In this document: positions 38,200-47,616 of the stretch, piece by piece
How positions within the stretch are numbered: the first letter of the stretch is position 1
Layout of the letters: every line of letters starts with the position of its first letter
Source: Thermomicrobiales bacterium
Lineage (GTDB): Bacteria; Chloroflexota; Chloroflexia; Thermomicrobiales; UBA6265
Direction of reading: 5' to 3'
DNA length: 64,000 nucleotides
NCBI GenBank assembly: GCA_030447415.1
Contig: JAUJOZ010000001.1
Coordinates: 389,430-453,429, forward strand
Notes under the pieces: generated by a model
Seen by the model: only the letters and a program-made list of their open reading frames with translations
What the model was told of the DNA's origin: nothing
Databases searched by the model: none
Position numbers and translations under genes: made by a program

Positions 38200-38889
38200 C
38201 TACGAGACGATGAACGGGCCGGCGATCTCCAGCACCTCCGCCGGCGACAGCGGGTCCTCGAAGGCCGCCGGGAACGGCAGCGTGCCGTTGAGCAGATTGA
38301 GGTAGGACGCGTGGCGCGCCTCGACGGCGACGATGGTGCCGGCCGCGGTCAGCAGCTCCGGATCGGAGATGAACTGGCCGGCGCCGTCGTAGGCAGAGAC
38401 CCCGGTGTTCTCCAGCGCCTGAGCGGTGGTCAGGAACGTCGCGCCGGACGCGTCGGTGAAGGCGTCGCCGAAGTCGTACTCCTGCTCCTCGGCCGGCTCC
38501 CCGCCGAGGTCGCCGATGACCTGGGTCAGCGTGGCGACGTGTTCTTCCTCGTGGTCGCGGATCGCGGTCAGCCGCTCAAAGATCGAACCGCCGAAGGGAC
38601 CTTCCCCAAAGACGTCACCGAGAGTTTCGAGACCGTCCCGGTAAAAGGCGAACTCCAGGTGCTCCAGCGTCAGCGCATAGTTGAGGACGTCGACGTCGTC
38701 CTCGAAGTCGACTGCCGCCGGTGTGGCGTCCTGGGCCCGTGCCACCAGCGGACCACCGACGACCAGGGCAAGCCCCGCCCCGCCGGCCAGCTTCGCCGAC
38801 CCGGTCAGGAAGGCGCGTCGCGAGGCCAGCCGTCGCCGCTCCACGGTGATCGCTTCCAAGAACTGCTCGTGCAATGGTCGAACCGCCAT
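38200..38889 (-). CDS. Tat-exported ferritin-like protein (copy 1)
   Basis: 229 residues from ATG 38889 with GGAGGG upstream (an ATG at 38931 lacks a site). The Tat leader SRRAFLTGSAKLAGGAGLAL fits SRRxFL closely. Core motifs as in its neighbour: DVLNYALTLEHLEFAFYRDG, AIRDHEEEHVATLTQVIGDL, VEARHASYLNLLNGTLPFPA. The two proteins share most motif positions, so they arose by tandem duplication and are probably one transcript. Confidence 0.87.
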   Translation of the reverse strand: MAVRPLHEQFLEAITVERRRLASRRAFLTGSAKLAGGAGLALVVGGPLVARAQDATPAAVDFEDDVDVLNYALTLEHLEFAFYRDGLETLGDVFGEGPFGGSIFERLTAIRDHEEEHVATLTQVIGDLGGEPAEEQEYDFGDAFTDASGATFLTTAQALENTGVSAYDGAGQFISDPELLTAAGTIVAVEARHASYLNLLNGTLPFPAAFEDPLSPAEVLEIAGPFIVS

Positions 38890-39281
38890 CTTGACCCTCC
38901 TGACGACGAATTGGTCCCCGGACGGCTCCATCGGCCGCCCAACGGGTACAACGCTCTACGAAACCCCGGCCCTGGCAGATCATCGACGCCCGGCTGATCC
39001 GAGGTATGCGCTACCAGCGCAAGACGGGAACCCGGCATCACGGGACGTGGCGTCGTCGCTACACACGACCGCGCGACCATGCCACCGGTCTCCCGCCGCC
39101 CACCGGAAACGACGTCGAGAGCTCGGTGAGGGAGGCCCTGCGTCTCCTGTCGCGTGGCAAGGCGAGATCACACGGGGAGCGCCATCGCATGGACGGCGCT
39201 TGCGAGGACGCAGCGCGTGAACGTAGCATCGAGCGCGACCCGGTTGCTTGGGTCGGATCGCACATCAGGGGCTTGCCGCCT
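38890..39281. other. Intergenic, no gene seen
   Basis: 390 bases between divergent genes. It should hold promoters for the ferritin-like pair and the methyltransferase; no boxes assigned. Confidence 0.35.
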
Positions 39282-39995
39282 ATGGCCGGAGACCACGGTG
39301 CCTGGCTCGACCGCGCCCGATCGCTGTGGGACGAGCGGGCGCCGGAATGGGACGCGATGGCCGAGGCCAGCGCGGCTGGGGAGGACCGGCGCGCCGACCT
39401 CCAGCGGGTGGCCGAGGCGATCAAGCTCCGGCCGGGCGCCGGGGTGCTCGACGCCGGGTGCGGCACGGGGCAGTTCGCGATCGCCTTCGCGGCGATGGGT
39501 TGCCAGGTCACCGGCGTCGACCTCGCGCCAGCGATGATCGCCCGCGCCCGACGGCACGCGGCGGAGAGCAGGGTCGAGGTGGACTGGCGCGAAGGCGATC
39601 TGACCCGCGTCGCCGATCCCGATGCGGCTTACGACGCCGTCCACGCGCGCGTCTCGCTCCAGTTCGTCGCGGACCTCGCGGCAGCGTTGGGCGAGCTGCG
39701 CCGTGTCCTCAAACCCGGTGGCCGGCTCTATGCCAGCGTGCCCGGCGCCCTCTCGCCGATCTACGGCCGGAGTTGGCGGCGCTTCCTCGAATCGGACATC
39801 GCCGCAAACTACGTGACCCCGTGGGAGCTGGAGGCGCTGCTGACGGAGCTGGGCTGGACGATCGTCGACGGCTGGGGCTGGCACGGCCCGATCCTCGGCG
39901 GGGAGACCAACCCGTTGTCGGCGGCGGCGGTTGCGGGCCTTGACCGGCGCCTCCAGCAGGCGGCGGCCACGACCTGGGCAACCATCGCCGAGTAG
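39282..39995 (+). CDS. Class I SAM-dependent methyltransferase
   Basis: 237 residues from ATG 39282. Rossmann motif I VLDAGCGTGQFAIAFAAMGC, motif II VTGVDLAPAMIARARRHA, then WREGDLTRVAD and motif for the post-core ELRRVLKPGGRLYASVPGAL. Type 11 small-molecule methyltransferase; substrate not predictable. An open frame extends upstream without a better start. Confidence 0.87.
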   Translation: MAGDHGAWLDRARSLWDERAPEWDAMAEASAAGEDRRADLQRVAEAIKLRPGAGVLDAGCGTGQFAIAFAAMGCQVTGVDLAPAMIARARRHAAESRVEVDWREGDLTRVADPDAAYDAVHARVSLQFVADLAAALGELRRVLKPGGRLYASVPGALSPIYGRSWRRFLESDIAANYVTPWELEALLTELGWTIVDGWGWHGPILGGETNPLSAAAVAGLDRRLQQAAATTWATIAE

Positions 39996-40166
39996 GGAGG
40001 GCCGTCCGCCCTCACCAGTCCTGAACTCCGCGGGCCACCTCGGGACCCGAGCTGGGGACAGCGGTGACGCGCCGGGGACGCGCGATCGCTAGCTCCCTTC
40101 CACCCCACCCCGTACAATGGCCATCCAGCCCCGCCTCGGCCCCGAGCCGTAGGAGACGCCACGCCC

Positions 40167-41273
40167 ATGCCCCCCTTTGACACCCTTTTCCTGCAGCGAC
40201 CCTCCCGCCAGGGACGGCCAGGCCGTCCCGTCGCCGCCGGCCTCTTGATCCTGACCGTCATGCTTGGGTTCGCCGGGACGGCGCGAGGCGGCGTCGAGGC
40301 GGCCCAGCGCACGCACTGGACGCCGATGGTCGTGGCCCAGGCACCCGGCGATTCCCGGGCGGAGCCGGTGCCGCTGGGAGAGGCGGCGGCGGCCGGCCCA
40401 TGGCGGATGACGGTGGTCGAGGTGGTGACCGGCCCCGAGGCGACCGAGCGGGTAACCGAGGCCAGCGCCGTCAACGAGCCGCCACGCTCGGGGTTCACCT
40501 ACGTCGCGGTCCGGGTCCGCGCTGAGAATGCCGGCGACCGGCCGCTCCCCATCGGCAGCGACGACTTCGCCCTGACCGGCGCGTCGGGCCTCGTCCGCCG
40601 CTTCACCGGCGCCCTCGCGCCGAACCCGGCACTCGCGGGCACGGTTGAAGCCAGCGACGCCATGGAAGGGTGGGTGGTGCTCGGCGCGCCGGCCGACGAG
40701 GAGAACCTACTCCTTATCTACGATTCCCTGGCGCTGTCCGGAACCTGGGCGGACGGCGTGTTCGCCCTCGAGGAGGGCGCCGCCATTCCCGACCTCGCGG
40801 CGCCCGTGGACGCGCCGAACGACGCCGGCGTTGAGGTGGGCGCCCCCGCCACCATGAACGAGCCGGTCGTCACGGCCGACTGGTCGGTGGAGATCCTGGA
40901 GGTCGTCGAGGGGGCGGCGGTTTTCGACCTGGTTGACTTCCGTACCGGTGCACTCGGCGCGGATCAGGCGAACGACATCGACCCCTGGCTGGCGCTGCGC
41001 GTGAAGGTCACCAACGTTCGCACCGGGGGAGGAGCGGCGTTCTTCCCGCCGAACGCCTTTGGCCTGGCCGACGAGGCGGGCGCCTCGGTCCCGGACGTGC
41101 TGACGTTGACACCGCCGTTTCCGGATATCAGCGGCACCTACTACCCCGGCGCCAGCCGCGAGGGCTGGGTCACATTCGAGTTGCCTGAGGCCTACGCCGC
41201 GAGCGGGCTCACCCTCGTCCGCTTCCTCCCGTACCGCACGGACCCTGACCCCCGATTCCTGAGCTGGCGATAG
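40167..41273 (+). CDS. Secreted protein with two DUF4352-like domains
   Basis: 368 residues. Signal peptide (AAGLLILTVMLGFAGTA) and two similar immunoglobulin-like units: WRMTVVEVVTG...FTYVAVRVRAENAGDRPLPI (about 75-195) and WSVEILEVVEGAAVFDLVDF...WLALRVKVTNVRTGGG...FFPPNAFGL (about 230-365), each ending in a REGWVTFELPE-type strand. DUF4352 folds resemble telokin/TcA ligand domains and are usually surface-bound; function unknown. Confidence 0.75.
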   Translation: MPPFDTLFLQRPSRQGRPGRPVAAGLLILTVMLGFAGTARGGVEAAQRTHWTPMVVAQAPGDSRAEPVPLGEAAAAGPWRMTVVEVVTGPEATERVTEASAVNEPPRSGFTYVAVRVRAENAGDRPLPIGSDDFALTGASGLVRRFTGALAPNPALAGTVEASDAMEGWVVLGAPADEENLLLIYDSLALSGTWADGVFALEEGAAIPDLAAPVDAPNDAGVEVGAPATMNEPVVTADWSVEILEVVEGAAVFDLVDFRTGALGADQANDIDPWLALRVKVTNVRTGGGAAFFPPNAFGLADEAGASVPDVLTLTPPFPDISGTYYPGASREGWVTFELPEAYAASGLTLVRFLPYRTDPDPRFLSWR

Positions 41274-41567
41274 GCAGCGCTTGGGTCACTCGAGCGGTCA
41301 TGGATGTCCCTCTTGTTCCCGCGATCAGACGCCGCAGTGGGCGCCCGGGCGCCCCAGCGGGTTCGCCCTTCCACCGGACGCCGGTGAATCACTCAGGGGC
41401 GGGCCGCTGTCACCAGCGAGACTACCCCCCGTTGCCGCCCGGACCGGGAACGCGGCCGCCGACCCCGTCATTCGGCTTACCGGCCCGCGCCCATGACAGC
41501 CAACGGCCCCCGGGCGCGAACCCAGGGGGCCGTCGGACGTGGACGCGGGGGGCTTGCCGCCCCCCGG
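41274..41567. other. Convergent intergenic region with two hairpins
   Basis: No gene. The right half holds two stable stem-loops placed between converging genes (listed separately). Confidence 0.5.
41503..41565 (-). terminator. Tandem terminator-like hairpins
   Basis: First stem 41547-41553/41559-41565 (GGGGGGC with GCCCCCC), three bases past the stop of the minus-strand gene; second stem 41503-41511/41525-41533 (ACGGCCCCC with GGGGGCCGT). They could end transcription from both converging genes. Confidence 0.5.
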
Positions 41568-42305
41568 TTACGGTGCCGGGGTGGCAGTCGCCACCACGGT
41601 GGTGACCACCGTCGAGACCACGGTGCTGACCACCGTCGGCGGCACCGGCGTCATCGTTGGCGCCGGCGTCAGCGTCGCCGTCGCCGCGAACGTCGGGACC
41701 GGCGTCGGCGGGGCCGCCGGTGTCGGGGTCGGGCCGGCTTGCCCGCCCTGGAACGCCAGGACCTGGCTCATCAGGTAGACGGTGCCGGCGGTCCGGTTGT
41801 CGCCGTCGGCTTCGAAGGTGGCGGTCCCGGCGTAGCCGGAGTTGTTGAGGGGACGGATGCCGATCACGAGTCGGTTGTCGACCACGGCACCGCCGACCTC
41901 CCCGCAGGCAAGGTAGGTCTGGAAGGTCTGCGGGCTCTCGTGGACGATGACCACGTACGGTTGGGCCGGGTTCAGGAGGTCGTCGAGCCGGACCTCCGGA
42001 TTGCCACGCGACAGCAGCAGCGGCGGGGCCGTCAGCGTGCCGCGGAGTTCCGTCTGCGGCACGACCGTGCCCTGCTCGTTCGAGAACGGGGCCGTGCTGC
42101 CGAGGTCAAAGGCGGGCTCCGGCGTCGGCTGCTGGCACGTCCCTTGGTGGAGGGCCACCGGGTGGTTGGGCACCGCCGGGGTCGGCACGGGACTCCCCTG
42201 TTGACCCGCGTCCTGGGCAAGGCCGCGGGAGGCACCCCCGAGGAGGAGGCCGACCACCGCCGCCGCGGCGACCAGCGCGAAGAGCAAACTGCGTACGTGT
42301 CTCAT
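41568..42305 (-). CDS. Secreted protein with Pro/Thr-rich tail
   Basis: 245 residues from ATG 42305 with GGAGGGG five bases upstream. Signal peptide (SLLFALVAAAAVVGLLLGGA), then a CHRD-like beta domain (LDDLLNPAQPYVVIVHESPQ, TYLACGEVGGAVVDNRLVIG, IRPLNNSGYAGTATFEADGD) and a low-complexity Pro/Thr/Val tail (VSTVVSTVVTTVVATATPAP) that may anchor it or span the wall. Specific role unknown. Confidence 0.72.
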   Translation of the reverse strand: MRHVRSLLFALVAAAAVVGLLLGGASRGLAQDAGQQGSPVPTPAVPNHPVALHQGTCQQPTPEPAFDLGSTAPFSNEQGTVVPQTELRGTLTAPPLLLSRGNPEVRLDDLLNPAQPYVVIVHESPQTFQTYLACGEVGGAVVDNRLVIGIRPLNNSGYAGTATFEADGDNRTAGTVYLMSQVLAFQGGQAGPTPTPAAPPTPVPTFAATATLTPAPTMTPVPPTVVSTVVSTVVTTVVATATPAP

Positions 42306-42430
42306 AAGTCCCCTCCTACATCGCTTGAACGGCGCCACGCGCGCCGCCGCAGCGCGGCCTGCACGTTCTGTGCCAGACCGTCACGCGACGAGGCGCGGAC
42401 GTCACGGGTGGCCGCAGGTGCCGCATCGGC

Positions 42431-42982
42431 ATGGCGGCACGAGTTCGGCCCGGACGCTTGTCTCTCCCATGCGGCGAACGATGTCAGCCTGAGACCGACC
42501 CGCACGCGGGCGACGACGAGTGCGTGGCCTGCCCGGCGGAGGCAGCGCCCGACCCGGCGGTGCTCTGCACCTGCGTCTGCACGGCGATGGACGAGGCGCC
42601 GTGCGGGACCGGAGCGGCGGCCACCTACCGCCCGGCCGGGCAGACCTGCGGGACGGCCCCGGATGGCTGCGGTGGCACCCTGCAGTGCGGCACCTGCACT
42701 GCTCCCCAGACGTGCAACGAGACGACCGGGATGTGCGAGGGGCCTGCGGTAGCGACCTGTAGCGCGACGGCATGCGTACAAAGTACCTGCCCACTCGGGT
42801 GCGTCTGTGCCATGAAGGTCTCGGGTGGGGGCGTCTGCATCGTCAATAACGTCAGTAGCTGCGGAGGGTTAGTGGCATGCCAGACGGATGCCGATTGCGA
42901 TAGCGGGGTGTGCCAGACCAATTCTTGCTGTGGGTTTGGGGTGTCCATATGCGTCCCCGCCTCCAACCCGTGCACGATCTAG
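42431..42982 (+). CDS. Cysteine-rich protein, family copy 1 (N-terminus uncertain)
   Basis: 183 codons, more than 25 Cys. It contains the repeat unit QTCGTAPDGCGGTLQCGTCT followed by APQTCNETTGMC, nearly the same as the unit in the gene at 48820 (LECGTAPNGCDGTLACGTCT). The end (QTDADCDSGVCQTNSCCGFG) is also Cys-rich. Unlike its relatives no Tat leader is visible and there is no ribosome site at the ATG, so the 5' end is probably lost or frameshifted. Such spacing suggests disulfide-knotted extracellular domains. Confidence 0.6.
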   Translation: MAARVRPGRLSLPCGERCQPETDPHAGDDECVACPAEAAPDPAVLCTCVCTAMDEAPCGTGAAATYRPAGQTCGTAPDGCGGTLQCGTCTAPQTCNETTGMCEGPAVATCSATACVQSTCPLGCVCAMKVSGGGVCIVNNVSSCGGLVACQTDADCDSGVCQTNSCCGFGVSICVPASNPCTI

Positions 42983-43230
42983 TTGACTGGGCGACGAGCC
43001 AGCGACGACAACCAGCACCACGGAAAGGAGCGCCCGGAGGGTTTCCCTGGGCGCTCCCTGTTGAGCTGGCCCCCTCCCCACCAAGGCAACGGCCAAGCCC
43101 GATGGCGGGTTCTGCGCGGAGACCGCCTAGGGCTCGTCCGGAAGGGGTGCCGGGGTCATCCCCGACGCCCCCTCTGCGCGTGGGCGCTAGTCCGCCCCCG
43201 CCAAGTCCAGGGGAGCGTGACCAGGCTGTG

Positions 43231-43259
43231 TCGGCTCTCTATTCGGCTCTCTATATAGA
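43231..43259 (+). promoter_or_regulatory. Tandem 12-bp direct repeat at a possible -10 box
   Basis: TCGGCTCTCTAT occurs twice head to tail (43231-43242, 43243-43254) and runs into ATAGAA, forming TATATAGA. Positioned about 150 bases ahead of the GYD-domain gene. Looks like an activator site abutting a -10 element. Confidence 0.4.
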
Positions 43260-43407
43260 AGGCGCAGGTGGTGTGGCCCTCCGTTTGATGCGTCGGTGGC
43301 CATTGGCGGGTCGCCGCGACCCTGCCGGCGGGACGAACGACGCGGGTGTAGGATGCGGTCTCGCGGCCACCACCGAGGCGGCCAACCGAGCAGGGAGGAG
43401 GGATCCC

Positions 43408-43701
43408 GTGGCCAAGTATGTCGTGCTGGTGAACTGGACCGACCAGGGGATCCGCCACGTCCAGGAGACGACGCAGCGCGCCGAGCAGGTCCGGCAGCTG
43501 GTCGAGCGGATGGGCGGCCGGCTGGAGACCCTCTTCTGGACCCAGGGGCGCTACGACCTCGTGGGCATCCTCGATGTCCCCGACGACGAGACCCTGGCCG
43601 CGATCGCACTGCGCATCGGCATGGGCGGGGCCACGCGGACCGAGACGCTGCGGGCGTTCGAGGCCGAGGAGATGGGCCGCATCCTCGGCAGGCTCGGCTA
43701 G
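43408..43701 (+). CDS. GYD-domain protein
   Basis: 97 residues from GTG 43408 with GGAGG upstream. Dimeric alpha/beta-barrel-like ferredoxin fold: KYVVLVNWTDQGIRHVQETT, QLVERMGGRLETLFWTQGRY with the family GRYD motif, DVPDDETLAAIALRIGMGG, TETLRAFEAEEMGRIL. The GYD family is widespread and small, with no settled role; it resembles the ligand-binding half of AsnC-type regulators. Followed by a strong terminator hairpin. Confidence 0.85.
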   Translation: MAKYVVLVNWTDQGIRHVQETTQRAEQVRQLVERMGGRLETLFWTQGRYDLVGILDVPDDETLAAIALRIGMGGATRTETLRAFEAEEMGRILGRLG

Positions 43702-44044
43702 TCGGCCGCAATCGGTTCGACATCGTACCGACCCTGCCAGCGCAGCGTAACGAGCGGGGCGTGGTAACCCCGCCCCGCTCGTGCTCATCCCCTGGTCTGG
43801 GCAGGATGACCCGCGCGCGCCTACCGGTCGGCGGCAGCAGCACTCTCCCCTTAGCCGGCACCGTGTCCCCGGGTCGTCGCACGGGCCGTCCATGGCGACG
43901 ACCCACGACGGTCGTTGCGGTAGGCGTCGACAGCCCCGCCGGACTGCGGCCGCAGGGCCGGGGGCTCGGCCGGCTCGGCGCCCTGTTCGGCCAGCCATCG
44001 AGGATCGACCGCGCGGCCTTCCCCGACCTCGCCCAGGGTAGCCA
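43702..44044. other. Convergent intergenic region
   Basis: Between the GYD gene and the 3' end of the SARP regulator gene. Holds the terminator hairpin and one copy of a recurring minus-strand motif; no gene seen. Confidence 0.45.
43750..43782 (+). terminator. Terminator hairpin after the GYD gene
   Basis: ACGAGCGGGGCG pairs exactly with CGCCCCGCTCGT over a 9-base loop, 48 bases past the GYD stop. Confidence 0.6.
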
Positions 44045-47000
44045 TCACCCGGGGCATGCACGCTGATCCTGGCCGCACAGCCGACCATGCCCCGACGCCT
44101 TGGCCGGGGGCGACTCGTTCGCTCCATCTGGGCCGGCGGTCGAGGCCCTCCGCGGTGGCTTCGAGACCAGCTCCCCCGCCAGGGCCACGACCGCATCAAG
44201 TGGCAGCGCTCGACCGGTTGCCCAGGCCTGACTGAACGCGGCTGGGCTCGGGACGGCACGGCGCGCGGCGTCCAGGTGGCGTTGGTAGGCGGGGCGCTCG
44301 GCCGGCTGGAGCGGCACTCCGAGCTGCTCCCGCAGCCCCTCGGCCGCCCCGCAGAGCTGTGCCGCCAGCTCCGGCCGCCCGCTGGCGGTCGCCGGGCCCG
44401 CCAACGCCTCGAGGCACCAGGCCATTCCCAGCCGGTCCCCGACCTGCCGAAAGAGGAGGAGGCCTTCCAGGAGCGGCTCGGTTGCCCGAGGGTCATCTGC
44501 GTGATGCTGGATAAGCGAGCCCAGGATGAAGAGCGCGGTTGCCGCCGAGCGCTTGTCGCCCACCTCGCGGGAGAGCTGGAGTCCCTCGCGAGCGACGGCC
44601 ACCGCCCGGTCAAGGTCGCCCTCCGCCCGCAGGGCCTCGCCGAGGTTGGCCAGCGTGACGGCCGCGTGGGGTCGGTTGCCCAGCGCTCGCCAGAGAACCA
44701 AGGTATCTTCGAACAGCGCCGCTGCCCGCCGGTAGTCCTCCTGCCAGAAGGCCAGGACACCGAGGTTGTTGAGGACGCGAGCCGATCCGTGCCGGTCGGC
44801 GAGGCTGTCGTACAGCGCGCGGCTCCGCTCGTACAATCGCCTCGCTCGCGCGTACTCGCCCCGATCGGTCGCGATGAGGCCCAGCTGGTTCAGCGTATCG
44901 GCGATGCCCGGCCGGTCGCCAATTGCCTCGAAGAGCCTCAGTGCCTGCTCGTTGAGCTCGAGGGCTCGCCCGTAGTCGCCACGGGCCGTCGCGATGCCGG
45001 CCAAGAGGCCGAGGGTTTGTCCGGTGCGACGCCGCTCCCCGAGCGCCCGCCAGTCGTCCAGGGCCTCAGTGAGCCAGCCAATTGCTTGATCGCTGTCGCC
45101 CTGTGCCTGCGCCAGGGCGCCGGCCCCCCGCAGACACAAGGCGCGCGCTGCGGACGGCGCAGGGGACCCCAGAGCGAGGGTGCGCTCTAGCCACACCCGT
45201 CCCTCGCCGAGGTGACCCCTCATCCGCCAGAACTCCGCCAGCGCCCCACTGATGCCCAGGGCCGTTTCCACATCCCGCCGTTCGCATGCCCAGCCCAGGG
45301 CGGCACGCACGTTGTCATGCTCGGCCTCGAGCCGGTCCAGCCACAGGATCTGGTCCACCTCGTGCAAGTGCGGCTCCGCGTTCTCGACCAGGATCAGGAA
45401 GAAGGCGGCATGCTGCCGCCGGACGACCTCCTCTTCCCCGCTCGCCGCGAGTTGCTCCAGTCCAAACTCCCGGATCGTCTCCAGCATCCGGTAGCGAGGT
45501 GAGCCTCCGTCCGCCCCATGCTCCCGCAGCAGGAGGCTCTTGTCGGCAAGTGCCCACACCACTTGGGCGACATCGGAAACGACATCGCCGGACACGAGGG
45601 AGACAGCCTCGGCCGCCTCGAGGCTGAACCCGCCGACGAAGACGGCGAGCCGCCGGAACAGCACCTGCTCCGCCGATTCCAGCAGATCATGGCTCCAGGC
45701 GATGGCGTCCCGTAGCGTCCGCTGCCGCTCCGGCAGGTCCCGCGCGCCACCCGTCAGCAGGGGGAGGCATGGCGCCAGCCGGGCGAGCAGGTCCTCGGGG
45801 ACGAGGTGCCGGCTCCGGGCTGCGGCCAACTCGATGGCCAACGGCAGCCCGTCCAGGCGGGCGCAGAGCGCGGCCACCGCGGGCGCGTTGGCATCGGTGA
45901 CGGCGAAGCCGGGGCGGGCGGCGCGCGCGCGCGCGGCGAAGAGGGCGACCGCCTCATAGCGCCCGACGGAGCCCGCCTCAAGGTGATCCACGGAGCCGCG
46001 CCGCCCCAGGGGAGGCACGGTCAGCGACGGCGTCGCAAAGAGGTGCTCGGCCCGAAGGCGAAGCGGCTCGCGACTGGTGGCGAGGATCCTCAGGCACGGG
46101 CAGGCCGCGAGCAGGTCCCCGACATCGCCGGCGGCGTCGAGGATCTGCTCGAGGTTGTCCAGGACCAGCAGCAGTTCCCGTTCGCGCAGCGCCTCGGCGA
46201 GCCGTTCGAGCATCGGGCGGCCGGCGACCTCGTCGACCTCCAGCGTCCGGGCGATGGTGGGAAGCACGAGCTGGGGATCCCGGATCGCCGCCAGCGGGAC
46301 GAAGCAGACCCCGTCGCTGAAGTCTGCCGCCGTCTGCCGTGCCGCCTCCAGAGCCAGCCGCGTCTTGCCGATCCCGCCCGGCCCCGTGACGGTAACGAGG
46401 CGGACGCCCAGATCCAGGAGGAGATCCTGCAAGGTCTCCAGCTCACGTTCGCGCCCGATCAGCGGGGTCGGTGGCGCGGGGAGGTTATCAACGCGGCGCG
46501 CCGGCGCGGCCGGTACCAGCGGCATTGACGGGACCTGGCACGACGACCGGATCTCGGCGGCCAGCGCCACTGTCTCCTGATCCGGCTCGAGATCCAACTC
46601 GCCCCGCACGGCCTCGGCACAGCGCTCGTACTGGCGCAGCGCCTCGTCGCGCCGGCCGGCCGCGGCGAGGGCGCGCATCAGCGCCCGGTGCACCGCTTCG
46701 TCGGTGGGCTCGGCGGCCACCAGCCGCTCGAGCACGGGAAACGTGGTGAGGGAGCGGCTCGCCAGCTCAAGCTCGGCAAGATCGAGCACCGCGCGGCGCC
46801 AGGCGCGCCGCAGCCGTTCACGGCGGACCACCGGCCAGTCGGCGTACGGCTCGTCGGCGAGCAGGTCCCCGCCGTACAGCGCGAGCGCCTCGCGCAACAC
46901 GGCCGCGCGCTCCGGGGGCGACGTGGCCCCGGCCCGGGCCAGCGCCGCCTCGAACGCGTCACTGTCGACCCAGAGCTCGGTCCCGGAACGGAGGGCGACG

Positions 47001-47365
47001 GCATCGCCCGCCACCTCAACGTAGGCAGACCCGCGACCGGCCCGCAGATTCGGTTCAAGGACGCGGCGCAGGGCATGGAGCGCCACGCGGAGGGCGTTCT
47101 GCGCCGCCTCCGGCGGGGCCTCTGGCCAAAGCAGGTCGAGGACGCGGTCGCGCGGGAGGCGGTGACCCGGGGTGGCCAGGAGCAGGAGGAGGAGCGCGCG
47201 CGCGGCGCGCCGCGGCCAGGCCCGATCCGGGATGGAACGCTTGCCGACCGCAAGGCGGACCGGGCCGAGCAGGTGCGCCCGGAGCGGGGCCGGGTGGGAG
47301 GCAGGAAGCGTGTCCGTGGCCACCTCTCGTCGGCTCTCCGTTTGGGTGATCGGCGAGGCGTCCAT
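44045..47365 (-). CDS. SARP-type transcriptional activator with NB-ARC and TPR domains
   Basis: 1106 residues from ATG 47365; a TTG at 47428 would add 21. Order: OmpR-type winged helix (about 28-105, LRAHLLGPVRLAVGKRSIPD), bacterial transcriptional activation domain BTAD (about 110-260, ALRQYERCAEAVRGELDLEP), NB-ARC ATPase with P-loop TVTGPGGIGKTRLALEAARQ near 325 and LLLVLDNLEQILDA, an ATSREPLRLRAE sensor, winged helix, then TPR-like repeats (about 690-1030). AfsR-like regulators switch on by ATP and bind 7-bp direct repeats. Two such repeats lie in front of the adjacent divergent cysteine-rich gene and its neighbour, the likely targets. Confidence 0.9.
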   Translation of the reverse strand: MDASPITQTESRREVATDTLPASHPAPLRAHLLGPVRLAVGKRSIPDRAWPRRAARALLLLLLATPGHRLPRDRVLDLLWPEAPPEAAQNALRVALHALRRVLEPNLRAGRGSAYVEVAGDAVALRSGTELWVDSDAFEAALARAGATSPPERAAVLREALALYGGDLLADEPYADWPVVRRERLRRAWRRAVLDLAELELASRSLTTFPVLERLVAAEPTDEAVHRALMRALAAAGRRDEALRQYERCAEAVRGELDLEPDQETVALAAEIRSSCQVPSMPLVPAAPARRVDNLPAPPTPLIGRERELETLQDLLLDLGVRLVTVTGPGGIGKTRLALEAARQTAADFSDGVCFVPLAAIRDPQLVLPTIARTLEVDEVAGRPMLERLAEALRERELLLVLDNLEQILDAAGDVGDLLAACPCLRILATSREPLRLRAEHLFATPSLTVPPLGRRGSVDHLEAGSVGRYEAVALFAARARAARPGFAVTDANAPAVAALCARLDGLPLAIELAAARSRHLVPEDLLARLAPCLPLLTGGARDLPERQRTLRDAIAWSHDLLESAEQVLFRRLAVFVGGFSLEAAEAVSLVSGDVVSDVAQVVWALADKSLLLREHGADGGSPRYRMLETIREFGLEQLAASGEEEVVRRQHAAFFLILVENAEPHLHEVDQILWLDRLEAEHDNVRAALGWACERRDVETALGISGALAEFWRMRGHLGEGRVWLERTLALGSPAPSAARALCLRGAGALAQAQGDSDQAIGWLTEALDDWRALGERRRTGQTLGLLAGIATARGDYGRALELNEQALRLFEAIGDRPGIADTLNQLGLIATDRGEYARARRLYERSRALYDSLADRHGSARVLNNLGVLAFWQEDYRRAAALFEDTLVLWRALGNRPHAAVTLANLGEALRAEGDLDRAVAVAREGLQLSREVGDKRSAATALFILGSLIQHHADDPRATEPLLEGLLLFRQVGDRLGMAWCLEALAGPATASGRPELAAQLCGAAEGLREQLGVPLQPAERPAYQRHLDAARRAVPSPAAFSQAWATGRALPLDAVVALAGELVSKPPRRASTAGPDGANESPPAKASGHGRLCGQDQRACPG

Positions 47366-47525
47366 CGGAGGCACGGGCGAGTCGCAAGAACGACCAGCAA
47401 TGGTGAGGTTCCGATCCACCAACGTCAAGCGCCCTTGCCACGAGCCCCGCGGCCATGATGGTGCGGCTGCGGTGACGGCGCGGAGACGGGCATGGACGAG
47501 GAAACGAGGAAGGCGGCCCCCGGCG

Positions 47526-47558
47526 TGTAACGCGCTTGTAATGCCGGCCCACTACGCT
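47526..47558 (+). promoter_or_regulatory. SARP-box-like promoter, copy 1
   Basis: TGTAACG, 4 bases, TGTAATG (repeat period exactly 11), 9 bases, then TACGCT as a -10 element. Direct repeats of one helical turn abutting -10 are the known layout of SARP operators. It lies between the divergent SARP gene and the cysteine-rich gene at 47617. A small CGGGGC/GCCCCG hairpin (47571-47586) follows in the leader. Confidence 0.6.
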
Positions 47559-47616
47559 GGATGACGCGTCCGGGGCGCGTGCCCCGACGCTTCACGCTCG
47601 GCGGAGGAGCTTCGGT

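Noticed and set aside
43156..44760. 534-codon minus-strand frame spanning the GYD gene and the SARP 3' end
   Set aside because: Overlaps a supported gene in each half and has no coherent protein features.
46688..47458. 256-codon plus-strand frame opposite the SARP N-terminus
   Set aside because: Antisense to a clear winged-helix/BTAD region; no 5' signals.
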